The notes under the pieces were generated by a model that was given only the letters and a program-made list of their open reading frames with translations, was not told the DNA's origin and did no database searches. Shown one piece after another: positions 1 through 4,394 of a stretch of 5,041 nucleotides of DNA; positions within the stretch are counted from its first letter, which is position 1; each line of letters opens with the position of its first letter. Origin of the DNA: Prochloron sp. SP5CPC1 (lineage in GTDB: Bacteria > Cyanobacteriota > Cyanobacteriia > Cyanobacteriales > Prochloraceae). The position numbers were made by a program, and so were the translations under genes. The stretch is from contig JACONB010000162.1 in assembly GCA_014323965.1 (NCBI GenBank), forward strand, positions 1-5,041, read 5' to 3'.

Positions 1-537
1 ACTAATACCGACGCGGAGAAGCAAATTCGCCTCACCTTTGCAGATGCATATGGAGGAGTGCAGCAACGGCTGAAAATTGGCAATGAAACCATTAAAGTGC
101 GCATTCCTCCCGGAGCAAAACAGGGTACCAAGATTAGACTGCGGGGTAAAGGTAATCTCGACCCCTACACCCGTCAACGGGGAGACTTGTATTTAAAAGT
201 CCAACTAATACCCCACTCTTTCTACCAATTTGACGGCGATAATTTAATTTGCGAAGTTCCCATCTCTCCCGAGGAAGCTGTGTTGGGAGCATCTATTGAA
301 GTTCCTACACCATCTGGTAAAGTCACCATGACAATACCGCCGGGAATTCGTTCTGGTCAAACCCTACGACTGCGGGGTAAAGGATGGCCGAACCCCAAAG
401 AAGAACCCAGCGACCAGTTAGTGAAAATCATCATCGCCACCCCGAAAAAAATATCGGCCCAGGAGCGAAAATTATACGAAAAAATCAGCGCCAGCCGCAG
501 TTATGACCCTAGAGCCGAGATGAAATACGAACTCTGA
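1..537 (+). CDS. dnaJ: DnaJ/CbpA-type J-domain co-chaperone, C-terminal part (5' end outside window)
   Basis: Open in frame 1 from the first base, so the start lies upstream; the GTG at 58 falls in the middle of a conserved strand (LTFADAYGGVQ) and is not the start. The 178 visible residues form two beta-sandwich substrate-binding domains. The first ends in IPPGAKQGTKIRLRGKG (35-51), the second in IPPGIRSGQTLRLRGKG. The last part, ISAQERKLYEKI, is the usual DnaJ tail. Class A DnaJ carries a four-CxxCxGxG zinc finger inside the first domain; here the chain runs straight from LTFADAYGGVQQRLKIGN to the IPPG turn, so this is a class B/CbpA-like protein. It should present unfolded clients to DnaK and stimulate its ATPase in the cytoplasm; the J-domain itself is not in view. 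It ends in tandem stops (TGA TGA, 535-540). The symbol is family level; which cyanobacterial DnaJ paralogue it is cannot be told. Confidence 0.93.
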   Translation, partial: TNTDAEKQIRLTFADAYGGVQQRLKIGNETIKVRIPPGAKQGTKIRLRGKGNLDPYTRQRGDLYLKVQLIPHSFYQFDGDNLICEVPISPEEAVLGASIEVPTPSGKVTMTIPPGIRSGQTLRLRGKGWPNPKEEPSDQLVKIIIATPKKISAQERKLYEKISASRSYDPRAEMKYEL

Positions 538-584
538 TGAGTTCTAGATTAATTATTTTACATAATAAACTTATTAAGTAAAAA

Positions 585-1118
585 CTATTCTCCTGCGGCA
601 GCTAATAACTGCTCGACCCCCGCATTAGGGGAGAAGAAGGAAAACAAATGTTTATACTTAATTCTCCCAGACTTATCGAGGAAAAATTGGGCTGGTAGAG
701 GTGCTCCCAATGCTTGACCCACTCCATAACTACGAAAGACATGGCACTCTGGATTGCTGAGTAGGGGCATTTTTAGTCCTAAATCTTTTACCACTTGCAG
801 ACTCTGTTCCCTATCGGTACTGGTGATGGTCAGCACCTCCACACCTCGCTCCTTAAACTGCTCGTATGCCCCATTTAGTTCTACGATATGAGGATAGCAG
901 AGGGGACAATAGAGCTTTGCAGTAAAAATGCGAGTAAAAGCGAGGAGCACTGGTTGCTTATCCCCATAGTCCGATAGCTTAACTTGGCGATCGTTGGTAA
1001 TATCAGGCAGTTGAAAATCCGGTACAGTCATGGCCATTTTTAAAGGACTGGTAGCCGGAATTGGAAAAAAATTGGCTAAAAAGCGTTTATTAATTAAGCC
1101 GCTCAAGTTACTTATCAT
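585..1118 (-). CDS. Peroxiredoxin-like redoxin (AhpC/TSA superfamily) with CPLC motif
   Basis: A 177-residue thioredoxin-fold protein. After an N-terminal segment of about 30 residues come VPDFQLPDI (32-40) and VKLSDY (46-51), the opening of AhpC/TSA proteins, then LLAFTRIF, CPLC with cysteines at 71 and 74, and LPAQFFLDKSGRI (141-153), the cis-proline/strand region of the fold. A third cysteine is at 125. A canonical peroxiredoxin has PxxxTxxC; here the nearest Thr (66) is five residues before Cys71 and a second Cys follows three later, so a thioredoxin-like CxxC reductase or an atypical peroxidase are both possible. I chose the ATG at 1118; the frame also opens at a TTG at 1142, but that would overlap the upstream peroxiredoxin gene by 11 bases. 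With the ATG the gap to that gene is 13 bases, which suggests one transcript. No clear ribosome-binding site is seen. No signal peptide, so probably cytoplasmic. It is convergent with dnaJ. Confidence 0.85.
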   Translation of the reverse strand: MISNLSGLINKRFLANFFPIPATSPLKMAMTVPDFQLPDITNDRQVKLSDYGDKQPVLLAFTRIFTAKLYCPLCYPHIVELNGAYEQFKERGVEVLTITSTDREQSLQVVKDLGLKMPLLSNPECHVFRSYGVGQALGAPLPAQFFLDKSGRIKYKHLFSFFSPNAGVEQLLAAAGE

Positions 1119-1131
1119 TGATATAATCAGT

Positions 1132-1767
1132 TTATGACCCAAAGCCCATCACCAAACTATCGGCAACGGCTGCGAAATAAGCTTTAGACTTCACCGGATC
1201 AGAAATCATGGTCTTATCCCCTTCTTGCCAACCCACGGGGCAAACTTGATCTGGGTTATTTTGCACGTGTTGAATGGCTTTGAGAGTGCGAAGGGTTTCG
1301 TCTACGCTCCGACCGAAGGAAAGGTTATTGATAGTGGAGTGTTGGATAATTCCTTCCTTATCAATGATAAATAGTCCCCGCAAGGCGACCCCAGCCTCTG
1401 GATCCAGGACATTGTAGGCAGTGCTGATTTCCCTTTTGATGTCGGAGACGAGAGGATATGCTATCTGGCCAATACCACCTTCTTTTCGCTCAGTTAGACT
1501 CCAAGCAAGGTGGGAAAATTCGCTGTCAACAGAGACGGAGAGAATTTCGGTGTTCAGCAGGGTAAATTCTTCGTGGCGATCGCTAAAGGCGATAATCTCT
1601 GTAGGACAAACAAATGTGAAGTCTAAAGGATAGAAGAACAAGACTACGTATTGATTGCGATAGTCGGATAATTTAATCGTCTTAAATTCGTGCTCGAAGA
1701 CAGCAGTAGCGGTGAAGTCTGGCGCTTCTTGACCTACTCTCAAGCATCCGTTGACTGGATTAGTCAT
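1132..1767 (-). CDS. Typical 2-Cys peroxiredoxin (thioredoxin peroxidase)
   Basis: A 211-residue, full-length protein that reduces hydrogen peroxide and alkyl hydroperoxides, recycled by thioredoxin-type donors. FYPLDFTFVCPTEI (45-58) holds the peroxidatic Cys54 with Pro47 and Thr51 of the PxxxTxxC motif; Arg130 in VALRGLF is the conserved active-site arginine; VCPVGW (175-180) holds the resolving Cys176. GGIGQ (97-101) and a C-terminal YF (197-198) correspond to the GGLG and YF motifs linked in the family to overoxidation to sulfinic acid and to chaperone-like oligomers. The sequence resembles chloroplast BAS1 and cyanobacterial 2-Cys Prx. The ATG at 1767 has AAGGAG six bases before it. It is the first gene of a likely two-gene unit with the CPLC redoxin. 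An additional cysteine is at position 8. The HIP1 octamer at 1576 lies inside the gene. Family identification is secure; the exact gene name in this organism is unknown. Confidence 0.97.
   Translation of the reverse strand: MTNPVNGCLRVGQEAPDFTATAVFEHEFKTIKLSDYRNQYVVLFFYPLDFTFVCPTEIIAFSDRHEEFTLLNTEILSVSVDSEFSHLAWSLTERKEGGIGQIAYPLVSDIKREISTAYNVLDPEAGVALRGLFIIDKEGIIQHSTINNLSFGRSVDETLRTLKAIQHVQNNPDQVCPVGWQEGDKTMISDPVKSKAYFAAVADSLVMGFGS
1576..1583. repeat. HIP1 octamer GCGATCGC
   Basis: Exact copy of the highly iterated palindrome of cyanobacterial genomes, inside the peroxiredoxin gene. It supports the cyanobacterial assignment and is not a specific regulatory site. Confidence 0.8.
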
Positions 1768-1773
1768 CTAAAA

Positions 1774-1779
1774 CTCCTT
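1774..1779 (-). promoter_or_regulatory. Shine-Dalgarno AAGGAG of the 2-Cys peroxiredoxin
   Basis: Read on the minus strand, AAGGAG is followed by TTTTAG and then the ATG at 1767. The six-base spacing is near ideal and fixes the start of the peroxiredoxin gene. Confidence 0.75.
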
Positions 1780-1812
1780 ACACTTATGAGAAACAGCCTC
1801 GTTTTTAGATCT

Positions 1813-1848
1813 CCAGCTAGCAAAGTTGTGGTTAACTTATCTGGCTGG
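1813..1848. other. Imperfect hairpin upstream of the peroxiredoxin gene
   Basis: CCAGCTAG (1813-1820) pairs with CTGGCTGG (1841-1848) with one wobble, and AAGTT (1823-1827) pairs with AACTT (1834-1838), separated by a 2x2 internal loop and closed by GTGGTT. It lies 46 bases before the peroxiredoxin start, within the plausible leader or promoter. No T-run follows on either strand, so it is not a standard terminator. On the minus-strand transcript the wobble becomes an A-C mismatch, so a DNA-level operator is as likely as an RNA element. No function can be assigned. Confidence 0.4.
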
Positions 1849-1947
1849 TAATATGGATTCATATTGAGGCACTGTTACGAATATATCATACTCATATTTG
1901 ATTGTGAGCATATCTTGACAGCAGGTCGGGCAAACTGCCACCCCCAC

Positions 1948-2204
1948 CATTATCCCCTCACCTCTATACATCCTCAAGCCATGGCGGCAGCTACAGCAGC
2001 GATTGCAGCCCATCGCCAGGGTAAGTTTTGGCAGCACCACGATGCTCTATTTGACCAACAAGATAAGTTAGGGGAGGAATTATATCAAGCCAAAGCTAGA
2101 GACTTGAATTTGGATAGAGAACGATTTAACGGCGACTCGGGCACTGCTTACTATTAAGCATAATATTGTCTTCGCCCAGACTCTGGGGATTTAGGGTATT
2201 TCTT
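1948..2204 (+). pseudogene. Decayed 3' fragment of a dsbA-like gene (direct duplicate of the intact copy)
   Basis: Bases 1948-2130 match 2881-3063 of the intact dsbA-like gene with 13 mismatches in 183 bases by hand count, corresponding to residues from HYPL (145) onward. Similarity begins abruptly at the CAT of that His codon; the sequence before it (1864-1947) shows no relation although the frame stays open. After 2130 an 11-base deletion shifts the frame, so the open frame ends at the TAA at 2155. In the shifted frame similarity continues as ALLTIKHNIVFAQTLGI and then hits a TAG at 2192 where the intact gene has CAG (Gln). Similarity fades around 2204, before the protein's end. No CPYC active site, signal peptide or start is left, so it cannot make a working oxidoreductase. 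Of the changed codons in the first part, six are synonymous and five not, which suggests some time under selection before decay. Confidence 0.88.
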
Positions 2205-2259
2205 TTAAAAAATTAAAAAAATAGTCTCTCAAATACAACTTTGTGTGATAGACCGGGTA

Positions 2260-2297
2260 ATTATGCACTTCACTACTCTTGGTAGGTGGTGCATGAT
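2260..2297 (+). other. Strong 15-bp hairpin in front of the signal-peptide ORF and dsbA
   Basis: ATTATGCAC (2260-2268) pairs with GTGCATGAT (2289-2297) with one G-T wobble. After a TT bulge, CACTAC (2271-2276) pairs with GTA and GTG (2282-2284, 2286-2288) around a single bulged G at 2285. The loop is TCTTG. It lies 22 bases before the ATG at 2320. There is no T-run after it, so it is not an ordinary intrinsic terminator. A competing pairing exists: GGTAG (2281-2285) with CTACC (2307-2311), or GATA (2295-2298) with TATC (2304-2307). It may be a 5' UTR structure or a remnant of a small inverted repeat; the sequence alone does not decide. Confidence 0.55.
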
Positions 2298-2319
2298 AGT
2301 GGTTATCTACCGAAAAATA

Positions 2320-2436
2320 ATGAAACAACATCGATCGTTTTACCTAAAATCTCTTTTTACGTTCATCTTGGGATGGGTGGTGCTGTTGAGCTATTCTGTA
2401 CCTGCTTTTGCCCAACTATACTTGAAACTAGATTAG
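2320..2436 (+). CDS. Small ORF consisting of a signal peptide (38 aa)
   Basis: From the ATG at 2320 the 38-residue product starts MKQHRSFYLK, continues with a hydrophobic core SLFTFILGWVVLLSYSV and ends PAFAQLYLKLD. This is a textbook Sec signal peptide with an AFA-Q cleavage site after residue 31 and only seven residues beyond it. Its frame opens further upstream (to 2245), but the signal peptide argues for 2320. No good ribosome-binding site precedes it. Its TAG stop (2434-2436) overlaps the AGGAG (2435-2439) that serves the dsbA-like gene, so translation of the two could be coupled. It could be a small exported peptide, a leader controlling dsbA, or the surviving 5' end of an exported protein gene, perhaps the head of the duplicated dsbA. 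I do not recognise a family. Confidence 0.4.
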   Translation: MKQHRSFYLKSLFTFILGWVVLLSYSVPAFAQLYLKLD

Positions 2437-2439
2437 GAG
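2435..2439 (+). promoter_or_regulatory. Shine-Dalgarno AGGAG of the dsbA-like gene
   Basis: AGGAG lies three bases before the ATG at 2443 and nine before the ATG at 2449. The first spacing is too short for good initiation, so the second ATG is preferred. The motif overlaps the stop codon of the preceding small ORF. Confidence 0.6.
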
Positions 2440-2448
2440 TAAATGCTC

Positions 2449-3234
2449 ATGGGATTACAGTGGATTTGGCGTCAGCAGCAGAGGAAAGTATCCCCTTGGT
2501 TGGCAGCAATATTAGTCTTTTGTCTGACATGGCTGAGTTTGTCCGCGCCAGTGGCTGCAAATGATCAGCTCGTAACGAGACAATTAGAAGCGGAAGTCCT
2601 GGAAATTATCCGCAGCCATCCAGAAGCGATCTGGAACTCTTTACAGACATACCTAGCTCAAGAAAAGCAGCAGAAGCAACAAGCCCAGCAAGCAATCTTG
2701 CAGCAGTTGAAGACACTTCCTGCAAAAGTTATTGGCTCCTCTCCTACTGCGGGAGCGGGGGAACAAAAAATTGTTTTGCTAGAGTTTTCCGACTTTCAAT
2801 GTCCTTATTGCGGCTTGGCTCAGGATACAGTGAAGGAGTTTATGACTGAACACGAGGATGAAGTTACCTTGGTTTACAAGCATTATCCCCTCTCTTCTAT
2901 CCATCCTCAAGCCATGGCGGCAGCTACAGCAGCTATTGCAGCTCATCGCCAGGGGAAGTTTTGGCAGTACCACGATGCTCTCTTTGAGCAACAAGATAAG
3001 TTAGGGGAGGAATTATATCAAGCCAAAGCTAGAGACCTGAATTTGGATCTAGAACAATTTAACCGCGATCGCCAAAGCGATGCAGCACTGTTTGCTATTG
3101 AGCAGGACATTCAGCTCGCTCAGACTCTCGGGATTCAGGGTACTCCAGGATTCATCATGAATGAGGAGATATTTTCTGGCGCTGTTCCCCTCTCCCAAAT
3201 AGAGGAGATATTCCAACGACAAAAATCTCGTTAA
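2449..3234 (+). CDS. Exported DsbA/ScsC-family thiol:disulfide oxidoreductase
   Basis: A 261-residue protein. Residues 1-37 are a signal peptide: basic RQQQRK, hydrophobic core 17-32, and cleavage after APVAA. It therefore acts in the periplasm or thylakoid lumen. Residues about 44-88 are a Gln-rich helical stretch (EVLEIIRSHPEAIWNSL...) resembling the N-terminal stalk of ScsC/Com1-type DsbA proteins. The thioredoxin fold follows: IVLLEFSDFQCPYC with active-site cysteines 118 and 121, then VYKHYPL (142-148), a helical insertion, and GTPGF with the cis-proline at 233. It should form or shuffle disulfides in exported proteins; the family's usual reoxidation partner in cyanobacteria, a VKOR-type membrane protein, is not in the window. 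The start at 2449 is chosen from spacing to AGGAG; the ATG at 2443 would add two residues. It follows the signal-peptide ORF by 12 bases, and a dead copy of its 3' half lies upstream. Family is certain, oxidase versus isomerase is not. Confidence 0.93.
   Translation: MGLQWIWRQQQRKVSPWLAAILVFCLTWLSLSAPVAANDQLVTRQLEAEVLEIIRSHPEAIWNSLQTYLAQEKQQKQQAQQAILQQLKTLPAKVIGSSPTAGAGEQKIVLLEFSDFQCPYCGLAQDTVKEFMTEHEDEVTLVYKHYPLSSIHPQAMAAATAAIAAHRQGKFWQYHDALFEQQDKLGEELYQAKARDLNLDLEQFNRDRQSDAALFAIEQDIQLAQTLGIQGTPGFIMNEEIFSGAVPLSQIEEIFQRQKSR
2881..3147 (+). repeat. Intact partner of the dsbA direct repeat
   Basis: This part of the intact dsbA-like gene is the counterpart of the dead fragment at 1948-2204, in the same orientation with an offset of 933 bases (944 after the 11-base deletion). 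Two blocks differ in divergence: about 93% identity in the first 183 bases and about 77% in the last 60, by hand count. Confidence 0.85.
3065..3072. repeat. HIP1 octamer GCGATCGC
   Basis: Second exact HIP1 copy, inside the intact dsbA-like gene. The corresponding segment of the dead copy has lost it: the 11-base deletion falls at or beside this site. Confidence 0.8.
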
Positions 3235-3258
3235 ACAAGTGTGGGAATTAATTGAACG

Positions 3259-3432
3259 ATGAACAAAACAAGAGGGACAAGTCTGAATAAATTGATGGAA
3301 GAGTTTTCTAATATGGCTTTGGCGGAATTTGATGCTCATACTCGGTTTAAAGCGCTTGCTGTAGTGGGAGATCCAAACAAAGGCTTGATGCTGTTAGATA
3401 AGCTAGATGAACATTGGACTCAAAAGTGTTAG
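3259..3432 (+). CDS. Small hypothetical protein (57 aa)
   Basis: ATG at 3259 to TAG at 3430, 24 bases after the dsbA-like stop and in the same direction, so it may share that transcript. The product is soluble, mixed charged and probably helical: MNKTRGTSLNKLMEEFSNMA, then a middle with FDAHTRFKALAVVGDP, and an end with GLMLLDKLDEHWTQKC. The regular hydrophobic spacing and absence of rare-looking codons fit a real gene, but there is no good ribosome-binding site. An in-frame ATG at 3295 is an alternative start. No domain, signal peptide or membrane segment is seen and I do not recognise the family. It is convergent with the membrane protein gene, with 26 bases between the stops. Confidence 0.45.
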   Translation: MNKTRGTSLNKLMEEFSNMALAEFDAHTRFKALAVVGDPNKGLMLLDKLDEHWTQKC

Positions 3433-3458
3433 TAACGCAAAAGCTTGTAATTGTTGGG

Positions 3459-3854
3459 TTAACGAAAAGAACGTCTGATTGAGAAGATAACAACATCCAC
3501 AACCAAAATCACTTCTAGTAATAGGAGCCAAAGAAAATGCCATAATAGAGGATTTGCTGGTCGAGTACCACTCATCAAACCTGAAAGGAAAGTCCAGAAT
3601 AAGTTCAATATCAATAAAAAAGTGACTCGGAGTATGGGATGTCCTGCTTTCCGTGGACGCAATACCCAGTAGACAAACGTCAGCTCAAGTACCATAATAG
3701 TTAACAAAATTAGGACTAGAGCAAGATTAGGAGGCTCATAACTGCTAGGAATAAATCCAATCGGTGGGTGAGTAACTTCATAATAATAGTCATAGCCCAT
3801 AAAGAAACTGACCAATAACCAACCCAGAAAGATACTGTAGACTTGGAAAGTCAT
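3459..3854 (-). CDS. Hypothetical four-helix integral membrane protein
   Basis: The 131-residue product has four hydrophobic segments, about residues 5-20, 43-65, 76-95 and 103-125. The segment 21-42 between the first two is Tyr- and Pro-rich (YDYYYEVTHPPIGF). The positive clusters RPRKAGHP (67-73) after helix 2 and SIRRSFR at the C-terminus suggest that these ends face the cytoplasm. The start chosen is the ATG at 3854, directly before the first helix; the frame is open further upstream to a TTG at 3986, but the added 44 residues are polar, unlike a membrane-protein start, and contain no Met except that TTG. AGGG sits only two bases before the ATG, so the ribosome-binding site is weak. I do not recognise the family; no catalytic motif or metal-binding cluster is visible. 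Neighbours give no clear clue. Confidence 0.65.
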   Translation of the reverse strand: MTFQVYSIFLGWLLVSFFMGYDYYYEVTHPPIGFIPSSYEPPNLALVLILLTIMVLELTFVYWVLRPRKAGHPILRVTFLLILNLFWTFLSGLMSGTRPANPLLWHFLWLLLLEVILVVDVVIFSIRRSFR

Positions 3855-4210
3855 AGCCCTATATTTCTCGTGGTTTTTGCATGAAAATTTATTTTCTTCA
3901 TTAACCCTTAGGCTCCTGCTAAAAGGAATTATTTTCAATCTCAAGCCGATCTTGATAGCGCCAGTATCTAAATTACTTCTATCCAATCTTACTTATAGAG
4001 TAGATTAATTATGTTTGAATAAAGAACTTAAATTCCTTTATCCTTTCGTTACTTCTCCCGATTTCCCCCGATGGAAGGGTGTCAAGGTTTAGATAGGAAA
4101 TTATATTTGTGACTGGATAGAGTGAGATTATTAAAACCGCTGTCGATCACCCTACCTAGAGAGTCACATAGAGATAACATGGTAACGTAGTCAAAAAAGA
4201 GAATTAAATC
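3855..4210. other. Intergenic region without a gene
   Basis: About 355 bases between the divergent membrane-protein gene and the antitoxin remnant. I see no credible coding frame, RNA gene or terminator. ATAAAG (4019-4024) and CTTTAT (4036-4041) could pair around 11 bases, but the stem is A/T-rich and weak. TTGTGA (4107-4112) and TATTAA (4129-4134), 16 bases apart, form a poor sigma-70-like promoter candidate reading rightward. TGTGACT (4108-4114) and AGTCACA (4162-4168) form an inverted pair 47 bases apart. The toxin gene that often lies upstream of this kind of antitoxin is not recognisable here. Confidence 0.5.
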
Positions 4211-4366
4211 ATGGCTTTAACACATAGTTTTGAAGAAACTGTCAAAAAAAGGAGAGAAACAGACTCAGAATTTCGCTTATACCTTCTCCCAGAAGCAATT
4301 AATTATCTGTTAAAAGGATAATTTGACACAGGAAAAGCTATTTTACGATATTATACAGTACAATAA
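4211..4366 (+). pseudogene. Decayed antitoxin gene of the HigA/COG3636-like type (N-terminal remnant)
   Basis: From the ATG at 4211 there are 36 codons beginning MALTHSFEETVKKRRETDSE and ending LLPEAINYLLKG, then TAA (4319), then in the same frame FDTGKAILRYYTVQ and a second TAA (4364). I recall intact relatives of about 100 residues that read MALT-FKET-(V/I)-R-(D)-F-LL-EAIE-LL-GD-(V/E)-TGK-(V/I)LRDYINATIGF. The match runs straight through the stop: the TAA sits where relatives have Asp or Glu, a single-base step from GAA. After RYY the alignment breaks off and the helix-turn-helix C-terminal half is missing. Intact members are DNA-binding antitoxins paired with a RelE/HigB-like toxin; no toxin is seen here. 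The remnant ends 28 bases before clpB. The 36-residue piece could still be translated, but it lacks the DNA-binding domain. Confidence 0.7.
4323..4354 (+). promoter_or_regulatory. Candidate clpB promoter inside the antitoxin remnant
   Basis: An exact TTGACA (4323-4328) is followed by GATATT (4347-4352, 18-base spacer, 4 of 6 matches) and TATTAT (4349-4354, 20-base spacer, 5 of 6). Neither combination is ideal, but this is the best sigma-70-like signal in the short space before clpB. It lies about 40 to 70 bases from the ATG. The TTGACA is formed by the Phe-Asp-Thr codons of the dead gene. No CIRCE heat-shock operator is visible. Confidence 0.3.
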
Positions 4367-4394
4367 CATTAAAATGACAGTTACCAACAAGTAG

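Noticed and set aside
58..60. GTG as start of the dnaJ-like gene
   Set aside because: The frame is open to the left edge and the upstream residues (IRLTFADAYGG) are conserved DnaJ sequence, so the gene begins outside the window.
563..576. TAATAA-AC-TTATTA palindrome between the dnaJ-like and redoxin genes as terminator
   Set aside because: The two-base loop and pure A/T stem would not form a stable hairpin, and there is no T-run.
1119..1142. TTG start of the redoxin at 1142
   Set aside because: It would overlap the upstream gene and add eight residues with no support; the ATG at 1118 leaves a normal 13-base gap.
1421..1633. Plus-strand open frame inside the peroxiredoxin gene
   Set aside because: It is antisense to a strongly conserved protein and its translation has no recognisable features.
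1837..2040. Cysteine-rich minus-strand open frame (and its look-alike at 2779-2994)
   Set aside because: Both are antisense to the dsbA repeat; their similarity only reflects the duplication, and the cysteines arise from antisense GCA/GCT runs.
2201..2224. A-rich run as a poly-T terminator or promoter
   Set aside because: There is no GC stem next to it on either strand and no clear -10/-35 pair; it is best left as AT-rich spacer.
2286..2564. Plus-strand open frame overlapping the signal-peptide ORF and dsbA start
   Set aside because: It is out of frame with both and shows no domain; the other two frames carry clear signal peptides.
3049..3339. Minus-strand open frame across the dsbA end and the 57-residue ORF
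   Set aside because: It is antisense to the well-supported dsbA C-terminus and has no recognisable features.
4367..4394. CIRCE/HrcA heat-shock operator before clpB
   Set aside because: No TTAGCACTC-N9-GAGTGCTAA-like inverted repeat is present there or further upstream.
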